A DNA stretch of 64,000 bases from Cocos nucifera (Eukaryota; Streptophyta; Magnoliopsida; Arecales; Arecaceae): NCBI GenBank assembly GCA_006176705.1, contig QRFJ01000377.1, forward strand, positions 1 through 64,000. The letters are read 5' to 3'. Under the pieces are notes generated by a model. That model was given only the letters and a program-made list of their open reading frames with translations, did not search any database and was not told where the DNA came from. Positions 10,653 to 22,474 of this stretch are shown piece after piece. Numbering within the stretch: position 1 is the stretch's first letter; the number at the start of each line of letters is the position of its first letter. A program made the translations under genes and the position numbers.

Positions 10653-11231
10653 ATGGCATCTTCACTATCACTGAATGGCATCTTGAATGTCAACAACTTG
10701 ACCGGTCCAAAAGATATGGACTAGTTGGGGAAAAAGGAAAAGTTTGTTTTCAAACATTGTACTTATTTTATGTGGCAAGAAAGGTCACTTGAAAAGAAAT
10801 TGTAAGAGTTTTCTTGTAATTACAAAGCTGAATGCAAATGTTGCATCGAGAAGTATGTATGTGAAACATACTAATTTGTCATTGAATTCTTTAATTTCAA
10901 ATTCGTGGGTACTAGATGCCGTTTGTGATTCCCATATATATATATATGCAAGTCATTATAGGAACTATAGAGAATTAGAAAATTGAAGAAGGGTTACTTT
11001 GAGCTTTATGGCATTGGAGGAGAATCCCTTCAGGTTGAAGCTATTGGAACCTATCTTTTGGAATTGCCTTTGGACAAGATCTTAGAATTAGAAGATTGTT
11101 ATTTTATACCTAAGATCATTAAAAATTTAATTTCAATTCCTTTGTTGTTTAACAAGATTTTGAAATTAATGGAAAGGGCAATGGTTTCTCTATTTCTTTT
11201 TCTAACGAACACTACTGTAATGACATTCTGA
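10653..11231 (+). pseudogene. C1 gag and protease remnant with large internal deletion
   Basis: The ATG at 10653 opens a typical copia Gag N-terminus (MASSLSLNGILNVNNLTGPK) but stops after 23 codons. About 45 bases later comes a zinc knuckle (CGKKGHLKRNC, 10771-10803) that has lost its first Cys. The whole capsid part of Gag, normally several hundred bases, is therefore missing. The protease follows: SWVLDAVCDSHI near 10903-10938, where the catalytic D-T/S-G has become D-A-V, and a second piece at 10983-11231 (GGESLQVEAIGTYLLELPL... FIPKIIKNLISI). Two frames are involved. No active product is possible. Confidence 0.8.
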
Positions 11232-11309
11232 AAAATGGTCTTCTAGTTCTATCTCTCAATGACAATGTCTTTCATATTGATGAAAGCAAGAAATAAAAGA
11301 GAGAAGAAG

Positions 11310-12104
11310 TAAATAATATCTTTCTTTGGCATTGTTATCTTGGTCACATAAATGAATCAAGAATTAATAAGTTATACAAAGAAGAGTTCTTTGATCCTTA
11401 TGATTATGAATTATTAGGAACTTATGAATCTTCTCTTATGGAAAAAATGACCAAGACTCCATTCACTAGACATGGAGAAAGGACAAGTGAGTTATTAGAA
11501 CTTATGCATACTGATATATGTGGTCTTATGATAACTGAAGGCAGAAGAGGATACTCTTATTTCATCACTTTCACTGATGATTTATCAAGGCTTGCATATG
11601 TATATTTTATGAAACATAAAAGCCTTTGATAAATTTAAAGAGTATCAAAGTTTGGTCAAAAAATAAACTAAAAAGTATATTAAAATCATTCGATCGGATC
11701 GAGAAGGTGAATATCTTTCTAGTGAATTCTTGGATCATCTAAAAAAAAAGGATATTCTCTCTGAATAGACTTTTCTTATACACCACAGTTAAATGATATA
11801 GTAGAAAGGAAGAATCACACTTTATAAATATGGTGCAGTCCATGATGTGCTCTACAGACTTATCAATTTTCCTCTAGATTATATATGCCTTAAAGACTGC
11901 TGCATATATTTTAAACATGATACCTTTTAAATCTGTGCTTAGTATTCCATATGAGATATGGAGAGGTAAGAAGCCTAATCTTAATTATCTTCAAATTTGG
12001 AGCTATGTAGCTTATGTCAAAAGAAGTTTTGGACATAAGCTAAATGCTAGAGTAGATAAGTATTTATTTGTAGGTTATCCTAATGAAAGTATGGGATACC
12101 TCTT
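11310..12104 (+). pseudogene. C1 integrase, N-terminal and core part
   Basis: The GAG-pre-integrase zinc region (LWHCYLGHINESRINKL) begins near 11325. The core follows, with the first catalytic Asp in LMHTDICG (11438-11629 frame) and the second in RSDREGEYLSSEF near 11695, reached after a frameshift. The region of the catalytic Glu (about 11790-11820) is full of stops. A last open piece at 11917-12104 holds the conserved YEIWRGKKPNLNYLQIWS and GYPNES motifs. Coding is interrupted at GYLF by S1 and resumes at 14012 with YHPIEQNIFVSKHA, so the insertion site is fixed to the codon. Confidence 0.82.
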
Positions 12105-12105
12105 T

Positions 12106-14006
12106 GACATGTCTTAAATTAACCATAAGCGCACAGTATGCAAGGTAGCACATCCAACAAGTATGGATCGATCCTATGAGGAATTAAGTATTTGAATTGT
12201 ATTTAAATCCTTACTCTGACGAGTTTTAATAAAGAGGAAAGAAGATTGTTTGTTACTTACTACTAAATAGTAAATTAATTATAAAGAATAATAATCTAAA
12301 TATCTAGGACTTTTGAATCCACTAGACTAATGACTTAGAGAGTCTTTTTATGATTTTTCTTATAATATTCTTTGATTAAGGTATAATGAATGGACAAGCA
12401 TTCACCTTAATTAAAGAGCTCTCCTTTCAATTGCTTCTCTTGTGTTACCTAAGTATCGACTATGGAGAAACTTTAATCCAACAATAATCCACCAAAGTTT
12501 TCTACAAGAAATAAGAGAAAAGAATTTAAAAAGATTATAAGCCTTCTACCTATTACCCTTCTTGCACCAAATCAATCATGAACTATAAAAAGATTGAAAC
12601 TCAATGATAGTCCATCAAGTCTCTTGGTAAGAAACTTGAAGAAAAAAGAACTCTGAAAAAAAATAAAAGCCAAGGAGAAATCCTAAGAAATAGCTTCTAA
12701 TCATGGTTTAGCTTCATTGCAAACTCTAGAGGATTGCTTAGCTAGACATGATTTGATTAAAAGCTATAAAGTCGATTAAAAATATAAAAAAAATATTATA
12801 CTAATTACTAAAATTTAAAATTATAGAAAATAAAAAAGATGCAGGAATTAAGTAGAAAAAGAATATGAAAATTAAAACTATCCTATGTGCTGAAATTAAA
12901 CTGCATTAAATTGCAAAGCAATGATTAAATAAAAATAAAAATAAAATTTTATTTTTTAAAAAAAGTTGCTTGATAGAAAATAAGAACTAACTCCTAAGCC
13001 ATTAAAAGGATTTGGAGTTAGAATAGAAAATAAAAATATAGAAGCTCCTTTAGCCGACCTTCTCCTAGCTAACTCTCCTTTCTATGTATTGGAAGGATGA
13101 AAGAAAATAGAAACAAGATGGATAAAAATTTTAAAGGTGAATATTTTCATCTGTCATATGGGCTCCTACAAGAGTTATGGTGTGGAGAGAGATATCTTCA
13201 AGATAGAAACATTGGACTTTATTTATGGGTATTAGGAGGAAAGAGGATTTTGCATGTTTTAGATGTCGAACTAATGAAAGGATGCATCTTAAAAGAATGG
13301 ATGATTGAAATTGAAGTGATAAGAAAATTTGGATGGATGAGATGAAGAGGATGAAAGATAAGACAAGAGAGAAAGTTACCATTTAATGCAAATTTTTTCT
13401 TTTTAATTTTTTTTTAAATATTATTTTTTTCTTAAATCCCAGACTCGGATCCACTTGCAAATTCCGCGCTCTTCGTTGTCGTGCGCCCGTAGAGTCCTTT
13501 AATTGCCTAGCCTTTCCTTTCCAGCACATTCTTTTGCATTTGCATACCGTAGCCAGGTCCTATCTGATGCGTATTATTTTGCATTTACGTTCGTGCCAAA
13601 ACCCAGCATCCCATAAAAAGGTCATCTTCCATTCTTCAAAGAATCAGCCAACGCCCACCGCTTTTAGGCATTAAATGCTTTAGCCTCATCATTAATTGCT
13701 AAAGCCAAAGCCTATATCTACTTCTTTCAAAAAAATTCTCTCTTTGTATCATTGCTCCATGCATCCTCTCCTTCCCTTCCCGTATACCCACATCATGATT
13801 CTTTATATATTATGCATATGATAAACTTGAATTTGGACTGAAGCTTCATCTATATATATTAGAAGATTATTTTTGATTAATTTATAATAAAATTTTTATA
13901 ATTAGTTATTTTTAAAAAAATTATAAAAAATATCAAATATAAAATAAAAAAGATAAAATAATATAGATTCTAATATTTTTTATATCATATTTAATATATT
14001 CATTAT
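12106..14006 (-). mobile_element. S1: 1.9 kb insertion in C1 integrase, probable gypsy-type solo LTR
   Basis: TCTTT flanks it at 12101-12105 and 14007-14011; removing the insert with one copy restores the C1 reading frame exactly (GGATACC-TCTTT-TATCATCCT). The left end, read on the minus strand, ends in ...ACATGTCA. Just inside are the phrases GCGCACAGT, CAAGTATGGAT and CCTATGAGGAATTAAG, which resemble the 3' end of gypsy LTRs such as E1 and E2 (GTGCACC... GACGATA... CCTAGAGGATT). The right end (TATTCATTAT) lacks a clean LTR start, so the call is tentative. There is no polyprotein inside, and frames near 13097-13382 have no recognisable content. A MITE or other non-autonomous DNA element is the alternative; I see no terminal inverted repeat. 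Confidence 0.55.
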
Positions 14007-14011
14007 TCTTT

Positions 14012-15350
14012 TATCATCCTATTGAACAAAATATATTTGTTAGTAAGCATGCCACTTTTATGAAAAAAAAATTATCCTAGAAAGAGGCAATAGGAGAAAA
14101 GTTGAACTTGATAAAGTTCAAGACTTATAAATAAAAACAAAAAATATTTCTTAACTAGATGTGCCCATTGATGAGTTACAACCACAACACACATCTTCTC
14201 TTCGAAGGTCCTATAAAGTGTGAAAAGCATCCTTAAGGTATGGATTCATTATTGAGAATAATGAAGCCCAGATCATTGAAAATAATGATCCTCTGATCTA
14301 TTCAGAAGCTATCATGAGCAGGAACTCAGACAAATATGGCTGAAAGTCATGAAATTCAAAATGGACTCAATGTACTCAAACCAAGTGTCACCAGAGGATA
14401 TAAACTCTATTAGATGCAAATGGATCTATAAAAAAAAGATTAGAGTTGATGGCCAAGTTGAAATCTACAAAGCTAGATTAGTGGCTAAAGATTTTAGGCA
14501 AAAGTAAGATGTTGATTATGATGAAATATTCTCACCTATTGCGATGTTCAAATTTATTCGGATTATATTTGCTATAGCAGCATACCATGATTATGAAATC
14601 TGGCAAATGGATATAAAGACCGCCTTTCTTAATGATTACCTTAAGGAAAAGGTTTACATGTCCCAACCAAAAAGATTTGTCTCAAGTGGGAGAGCAAATC
14701 AGGTATGCAGCCTTAAGAAATTTATTTATGGATCAAAGCAGGCCTCAAGGAGTTGGAATATCGATTTTGATGTAACAGTCAAAGAGTTTAGCTTCATCAA
14801 AAATATGGATGAACCTTGTGTGTATAAAAAAACAAGTGGAAGTGCCATAGTCTTCTTAATATTATATGTAGATGACATACTTCTTATTGGGAATGATATC
14901 CCAATATTACAATCGATCAATATATGGCTATCAAAAAGTTTTTTCATAAAAGATTTGGGTGAAGCATCCTATATACTCGATATAAAGATCTATAGAGATA
15001 GATCTAAAAGGATGCTAAGCTTGTCCCAGTCTAAGTATATAGACCTTATGCTAAAACGGTTATGGATGTGAGTAAAAGAGATTACTTACCCATGAGTTAA
15101 GGCATATATCTCTCTAAGAAGATATCTCCTAAGATGTCTGAAGAGAGAAATAGAATAAGTTTTATTCCTTATGCATCGGTAATAGGGTCAATAATGGATG
15201 CCATATTATGTACCAGGCCTGATGTTGCCTATGCCTTGAGCATAGTCAGTAGATTTTAGGTTGATCCAGAAGAGAATCATTGGAAAGCTATAAAAAATAT
15301 TCTTAAATACTTAAAAAGTACTAGAGGAGCAGTAAGGTTAGCAGAGTGTA
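14012..15350 (+). pseudogene. C1 integrase C-terminus, linker and reverse transcriptase
   Basis: It resumes the integrase tail after S1 (YHPIEQNIFVSKHATF). A degraded linker (PLIYSEAIMSRNSD near 14290) leads into the RT N-terminus, which has stops. The best open part is 14544-15071: MDIKTAFLNDYLKE, SKQASRSWN, and the catalytic YVDD at 14865-14876, intact. The thumb/connection segment follows in other frames (SVIGSIMDAILCTRPDVAYALSI near 15170-15250), up to ILKYLKSTRG. RT copies element RNA into DNA in cytoplasmic particles; this copy is dead. Confidence 0.83.
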
Positions 15351-15722
15351 GCTGACTTGATTATTGACCCAAAATACATTATTATAAGTGAAGTTGTTGA
15401 AGAACCCACCTAATGAAGAGCTCATCAATGTGTTGGATAAGGTTCCAGAGAATAAACACCCTATGTTACTTTATTGTATGAACACCGGTCTATTTCTCAA
15501 GAAAGGGAACCAAGGTGTCACTTTAAAGCCAAGCAAATCCTAAGGTGCTTCCACCTTATTTGAATAATTATCGAAAGATAAAATATAAATGTTGAACATG
15601 TAGAAATATAGAATAACATAGCAGATCCATTTACTAAAGCTTTACCAGAGCAACAGTTCGATCACCACCTCAATTATATGGGTTAAAATATAAGAGCATT
15701 GGCTTTAGTGCAAGCGGGAGAT
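15351..15722 (+). pseudogene. C1 RNase H region replaced or deleted, C-terminal tail and polypurine tract
   Basis: The expected RNase H (about 120 codons with its DED residues) is absent. Positions 15351-15575 show no resemblance to it. Coding similarity returns at about 15580-15685 (NIADPFTKALPEQQFDHHLNYMG), the normal copia C-terminus. The polypurine tract CAAGCGGGAGAT ends at 15722, next to the 3' LTR. An 8-bp inverted repeat, ATTGGCTT (15698-15705) and AAGCCAAT (15742-15749), flanks that junction. Confidence 0.7.
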
Positions 15723-17005
15723 TGAAAGAGTTATGCCCTGGAAGCCAATCATAATTTGTATTGTGAGGAATTTTGTTTGATCTTCCTACTTATGTACATG
15801 ACATTTTATTAATAAATAAAGATTTTATGTTTTATCATATCCTGTATCTTATATTTGTTATTAAGATTATGATGAACCTTATAGATTAGGATAATAATTT
15901 TAGGGCTATGACGAGATTATGCTAGTGAGACCTAAAACGCCAAACCCCTAGTCTAAAATATTTTTAGTTGTTGGTACATTGAGTCAAGGATAAATATTTT
16001 CAGAAAAATTGGCACATCCTATGTATACTCAATGGAGAGGATGATTGATCTCATAATTATTTATGTAAAGATACTGATACAAGAATATGGGTGCTTATTA
16101 GAGAATAAGTTTACTAAATTGATTCGACCTGTGAACATCTTATGGAGTCTTACTAATATGTCAAAAGATGATTCTCTAAGTAGGAGTAATGCAAGTAATC
16201 CTTTGACCTGAGACTATCATGGAACTTTGTGCATATGATCCATATTTTGGTTCATACTCATTCATGACTTAGTCATGTACAAAGTGTTCTGGATATAGTG
16301 GATTATGTATGAAAATTGTGAGTAGGTCAATATGCAATCATTTACTCCTAGTAGATCGCATTCAATTTGCTCCAATCATGTGATGATTCAAGAAGACTTT
16401 GATCAAAGTAGAATAAAAATTAAAAATAATTTTTAATATTTTATTAATTAAATCATTATTATAAAATTAAGAGAGACATGAATATGATATTGGATTTGAT
16501 AATATTTCATGTCCAAAGTCATATTCAAGATGCAGAATGATTGCAGGATTGAATTGTATGGTAACTTAACACTAAATGATATTTTTTATATTTTGATCAA
16601 AATTTTATATCTTCTAGATAGACATGATACGTTGCTAGACATCAATCTTATCTTGTAGGTTTGATCAAATTAAAGAGTTTAATTCGATCGCCAATTTGAA
16701 AGAGTTCTAATTATTGAATTCGGGTTAGCTTGATTTTGACCTAAATCGATTAGAAAGAATTCTAATCAAATCTGGTCAACTTGCATCTAGACCTACTACT
16801 GGCTAAATGTAGAACCCAATGGATCACACATAAAAAAAATTGATCAAAAATCTAATTGGATTAGATCAAGTTTGTAGGATAAACATGCTAGCACATGTTG
16901 CAAACCCTAATTCCTATGTTTGAATCAGATTTGAAATTGGTTCCTATTTTGGGCATATCTAATTAATTTAATCTTTTGGTTAGATCATGTCCTAATTTAG
17001 GTTAG
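15723..17005 (+). repeat. C1 3' LTR, first part
   Basis: It starts TGAAAGAGTTATGCCC right after the polypurine tract, and is interrupted after GTTAG (17001-17005) by E2. It continues at 24356. No gene inside. Confidence 0.85.
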
Positions 17006-18899
17006 TGATGCATGCTAATCTATAGCTATGGCAAGTGCACCAGTCGATCAAGTAATAAAGTAAATAAGTAGAGTATCGTCCCTAGAGGATTAGAAAATAA
17101 ATACTGAAAAGCTCTTTCTTATGCTTTATTTAGAAGACCAATTTATGAGAATTAAGAAAAATAGGATGAAATAAAAAAATAATTAAAAATTATAAGAAAA
17201 TAGAGAGTGTATAATTTTTAGGGTTTTAAACTCAACAACAATAGGTTACTAAGATAATCGGTTCACCAACTCAATCAATACAATATTCAAGTTATTAGGT
17301 TAATTTTATTTCATGCGATGGTGGAGTCTTCTAGATTATTCACTATCCTTTGTTTCAGGCGTAGCAAAACTATCAATATTTATTAACTATCCTTTGATCC
17401 AGGTGTAATTTAAATAAATATTGATGCATTAAGTTTTGTGAAACCTTCTAATTAAAATATGCTGCATCCAAAGAGCACTAAAATTCCTGCATGCATATGA
17501 ATTCTAAATCGATTCATAATACAAGGCATATAAATTAAGAAGCAATAACATAGACATACTTGGTCCATATCATCTATATTCATCAGATCAATTAGAAGAT
17601 ATCTAGTAATCTAAAAGCATTAAGATCAAATCTATATACTCCTCATGAATAAAATTTAAAATTAAAAATAAATTATACTGAATATTGTATCAAAAAGAGT
17701 GGCTACACCTTAGCCTTAGTAAAATAAAATTTAGTTCATGATAATAAGATCAAAAATATCAAATAAAATAAAAATATATGAAGAAATTAGACTATTTGTT
17801 CGCTGAAATTGATCGTCCGTTGCTCTTGTGTGGAAAACTTGATGAAGAAGAAAGCTGCTTTTGTATCGATCTTCGAAAGAAGAAAAGAAGAGAAAAGAAA
17901 ACTAACAAAAATAAAAGCTCTTTCTCTTCTCTCTCTAAACCCTCTCTCTGTTTCTTCCTATTTTTTTTTTATTTTCAACTCTCTGTTTTCTATTCCTTAG
18001 GCTATCTGTACAGGTTCTCTACTTCGGTTCTCTACTTTGGTTCTCTACTTAGGTTCTCTACTTTTTGATCGACAGCAGGCTTTTTATAGCCTAGTAGGAA
18101 TCCCCTTAAAACTAGGTTTTAGCCTCCTTAAATAAGTTGAGTAAAGCCCTGAATAATTCTGGCCATTAGATCAGCATCCAATGCATAAAAAACCACTCTA
18201 AAATCCTTTATAAAACCCAGTTACAGTCGGATCTAACAGCAGCCATCCGATCATCTTGATGATGAAATCTAGACCATCGGGTCTTGCCCAAAGAATCTTT
18301 TGTAGCTTAGTTAAAATCGATAATGCATCTCCACCGTTGGATCTCGATCTGGAGCTGCATCCATCGTCCGGTAGCGCATAGAAGTCGACCATTTGATCAA
18401 AACCCAACTATCAGCAGCCATTGGATCGCACCTAATTCCTAGAATGCCCTTTGTAGACCGTGCACGAGCCCAGCATTGTATAAACCACCACTTCCTTTAG
18501 CCAATTGGGATGCGCTGCTTTATGTAAAATTCCCAGAATGCCCTTGCCCTAGTTACTGTAGCGGTCCACCATGCGCCATGATTTTTTCTGATGTCAGCTC
18601 GATGTCAGTGGGGCATCAGTGGGCTGATTTAGTTGGTGGTCGATTCTTTGGTCAGGCCGGTCTAGTTCTGAGCCGGTTCGGTCTGGACCGACTGATAATT
18701 TTTTTTTTTTGAAATTTGATTTTGGGCTCGTTTGGAGTCCATTTTGCTTGAAACTTGTTTCATCTAAATCAAAAAAATAAGATCTTCATATTGATAGCCT
18801 TCTTTCCTACAAAGATTAATTAAAATATTAATTTTTTTAATATAAATTAATTTATTTTATAATTTAATATTTTTATTAGTATATTTTTATCACTTATCA
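17006..18899 (-). repeat. E2 3' LTR
   Basis: 1894 bp. On the plus strand it runs from TGATGCATGC to CACTTATCA. TATA box at 18081-18088 (minus). It aligns with 22475-24350 and with the E1 LTRs; scattered transitions and small indels separate them. The flanking polypurine tract on the minus strand (AAGTTAGGGAATA) has lost its G-run. Confidence 0.92.
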
Positions 18900-20006
18900 T
18901 ATTCCCTAACTTAGTCATTGCTAGTCTCTTAGCAATGCTTTATTTAATACCATATTTCAATAAGATCATCCATCATAAAGATAAAGCTAGGATTAAAGAT
19001 CAAAAAGTTTAGAAAATACCACTAACTAAGCATTGAGCTTCAGAAGTAAATTTCGCGGTCAATACAATTAAAAACTTTCTTAGAGTATATCAAAGATCTA
19101 TGACACTTGTATTTGTGATGACTAACTTAATATTTTGATGTTAATTTAAAGGACAAAAGCATCATCTCTTATCACCTATTTTGATTAATTTTCTATACAT
19201 TTTTAATTTTAAACTCATGAATTAAGGTAGCTTTCACACTGCCTCATTTTTTTTTTATAATCTGTGCTGAGCATCCTGACCTTTCCTCCACCATTTTACG
19301 TGAATCTCCATACTTGACTTAGGTGCAGAGATCTAATTACTAAGCTTTGGGCAATTCACATATCTCTATCTTTTGTACTTTATTTTTAGGTAGGTAGCTC
19401 TTTTCTTAAATTCAAGTTTCTTTGATTAGAATGTATATTAATTATTAATTTTAAGTGATAATTGAATCCTCAATTGGCCTTATAATTAATACCTATTTTG
19501 TCTTATTAGTGTGCATGTGCAATTAGAAGTGCTAATAGTCTTTAGATGATCTAAGTAGGCTACTAAAAGTTTGACCAACTAATCTACTTCTTTAACTCAT
19601 TACATTCATTAGCAGATACTTCTAACTTTTATCACTTTTCTAGTTTATCTTACTCAAGATTTTCTTCTTGACACATGGTTTAACTTTTTTTTTTCAAAAA
19701 AATTTTTCTACCCTCCAACTTATTCTATATTTTCTCAATGGAGAAAGAAAAATAAAGGATACAATAAAGGATAGGAAGGAATACACCTGATTTGGTTCAG
19801 TTTGGTTCTTTGAAGCTTTGAAATTTGGCTTGAGTTCTTATTGATTTTTCTCTACAAAATTGAAAACACACACCAAAATAGTAAAAGAGCAACAACAAAT
19901 TATTGAAAAATAAAAAAATGATCAAAACTAAAAAGAAAAGAAACAACCTATCTACTAGTTCTAATTTATAGTCTTCAGCTTGACTTTCTTGGAGTTCTAG
20001 GTTGAA
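18900..20006 (-). other. E2 3' noncoding region
   Basis: Counterpart of 4162-5267 in E1 with the same order of phrases. The A-tract of E1 is much shorter here (T-run near 19250 on the plus strand). No coding frame. Confidence 0.7.
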
Positions 20007-22353
20007 TCAATCTGGTGCCACTTCAATCAAAATACTTTCATATTTGGTCGAGCCCTCTTTTAATTGGACATTGTTAGCTTTCATAGTCTCAAACATATTT
20101 TCTATAGAATTCTCATATACTGAATTATCAATAATATCAATTAGAAAATAAGTTTGATTATCATCAGAATTTTAATAGTTTTAAAAATATTAAAAGTAAC
20201 TTGTTCGTCTTGGACTCTAAGAATTAATTTTTCTTATTGAACATCTATTAAAGCTCCTCCAGTAGCTAAAAAGGGTCTTTCTAAGATAAGGGGTACATCA
20301 TAATCTTCTTCCATATCAAGAACAATAAAATTAACAGAAAAAATAAATTTGTTTACCTTTACCAAGACATCCTCCACTATACCTCTTGGATATTTGATGG
20401 ATCTATTGGCTAATTGAAGAGTAATAGTGGTAGGCTTCAGTTCACCTAGATCCAACTTTTTGAAAATAGAAAAAAGGCATGAGATTAATACTTGCTCCTA
20501 AATCACATAAAACTTTATCAAAACTATAATCACCAATAATATAAGGAATAGTAAAACTTCCTGAATTTTTTGGCTTTTATGGTAATTTATTTTGAAGTAT
20601 TACTGAGCATTCTTCATTCAAATTTATTCTCTTATGCTCCTTCAGCTTTTTCTTATTTGTTAGAATTTTTTTGAGAAACTTGGCATACCTGGACATTTGT
20701 GTGATAGCATCTACAAAAGAAGTATTAATATATAAATTCTTTAAAATTTTAAAAAAAATTAGAAAATTTCTTATCTGGATGTTGTATTTGTCTCTTTAGG
20801 AATGGTAGTGGCGGCATATAGGACTTCACATTTGGATCGACAAACTTTATACTTGAAGACCATCCATTTGCTGGTTATTTTGGTGACTGATGAATTTTAG
20901 TTAATGATTCCTTCTTTGTAGTTGGCTCTTCAGTCTCTTTCTTCTGATGTGGCTCCTCCAGCTTTTTACCACTTCTTAGGATGATAGCGTTGACTTGCTC
21001 CCTTGGATTGATCTCTGTATTACTAGGCAAGGATCCCTGAGGTCTCTCAGAGATTATCTTAACCATTTGACCTATTTGCATCTCTAAGTTTCGAATTGGT
21101 ACTGCTTGGTCCTGCCTAAGCTTGGCTTCCAAATTTTTTATAGTTGCTTCTTGGTTTTGCATGAATTTGACCATAAGCTCCTCCATGTTAGACTTCTTTT
21201 CAGGTACTTGAACCCTGGGGGTGGCTGTTGTGCTGTATTTTGATTGCTCTATGAGAAATTTGGATGCTGCCTCCACCCTTCATTGTATGTGTTGGAGTAA
21301 GGATTGTTTTATTGCGGTCTGAAAAAATTACCAATATAATTAGCTGTATTAGTAGCTTTAGAAAAAGGATTACTTGTCTAGCAGTTGCTCATATCGTGTC
21401 CTCCTCCACACAGATCACAAGTGATGCTTTGAATATGCATAGTTGTTCCCTTCAAGTTGTTGACTTCGGCTCTAAGGGCTGCAATTTCAGCTAGTAAGGT
21501 TGGCATGCATCTACTCCCTACACAGCTGCTGGTTTTCTAGATATCATGCCTTCTATTTGCCATTGATAACTATTTGATGCCATCTCATCAATCAGATCAA
21601 AGATTTCTTCCTCCATTTTTTGATTAATGGTTTCTCCTGTTGCTGCATCAATCATAGAATAATTAGTAGAAGATAAACCATTATAGAAAGTTTATACCTG
21701 AAACCATATGGATAGTTGATGATGTGGACATCTCCTCAGCAGTTTCTTAAAATGCTTCTAAGCCTCATATAGTGTCTCCATGTCCATCTACATAAAAGAT
21801 GTGATATCATTGTGCATTTTGGCAGTCTTGGAAGGTGAAAAGTACTTGGCTAAGAATTTTTGGCTAGGACATCCCAAGTTATGATAGAACCTATAGGAAG
21901 AGAATGAAGTCAACTTTTAGCTTTATCCCGTAAAGAGAAAGAAAATAACCTTAATCTAATAGCATCATCCGACACCCCATTAATTTTAAAAGTATCACAA
22001 AATTCAAGAAAGTTAGAAATATGGGCATTCAGATCATCATGCACGTGTCCACTGAATTGGACAGTTGATTGAATCATCTGGATCATTATTGGTTTTATTT
22101 CAAAGTTGTTTGCTTGCACAAGCGATCTTCTGATGCTCGAAGCTGCATCGACTACAGATGGTGTGATGTAATTGTTTAATGGATGATGTGCTGCTCGAAT
22201 AGCTTCTTGCTGTCCCTCAGTCGCCATATCCAATCCCAGATTGATGTTATTAGCATCTTCAACTGTCATGTTCCTTTCTTGTTATATTCTTCTGATGGTC
22301 CTTTCAATTTTTGGATCTAAAGGTAGTAAGTCACTATGTCTAGTACGTGTCAT
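20007..22353 (-). pseudogene. gag-pro: E2 gag-protease pseudogene
   Basis: It starts at the ATG complementary to 22351-22353 and ends at the stop at 20007-20009. The N-terminus (LLPLDPKIERTIRR) is in frame, unlike in E1. Recognisable pieces are 21910-22269 (NDAIRLRL-type gag core, HISNFLEFCDTFKING), 20875-21276 (linker with LEAKLRQDQ heptads) and 20234-20455 (end of the protease, LILERPFLATGG, where G has become E). Stops and frameshifts separate them. The zinc knuckle lies near 21390-21430. It has the same domain content as E1 and no RT. Confidence 0.87.
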
Positions 22354-22448
22354 GCACCAAGCAAATCTAGAAATAAAGTAAGAACAAAAATTAAAAATAA
22401 AATTCTAAAGTAAAGCTAAGATCAAAATTTCAATATTATTTTAGATAC

Positions 22449-22468
22449 AATCCTTGGCAATGATGACA
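22449..22468 (-). other. E2 primer-binding site, degraded (tRNA-Asp)
   Basis: On the minus strand, TGTCATCATTGCCAAGGATT is a mutated TGGCGCCGTTGCCGGGGAT. Five or more changes, mostly transitions at CpG/CpNpG-type sites, would weaken priming. Confidence 0.75.
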
Positions 22469-22474
22469 AAAACT

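Noticed and set aside
13097..13382. Overlapping 82-83 aa frames on both strands inside S1
   Set aside because: They overlap fully on opposite strands, have no recognisable domain and no counterpart elsewhere in the window.
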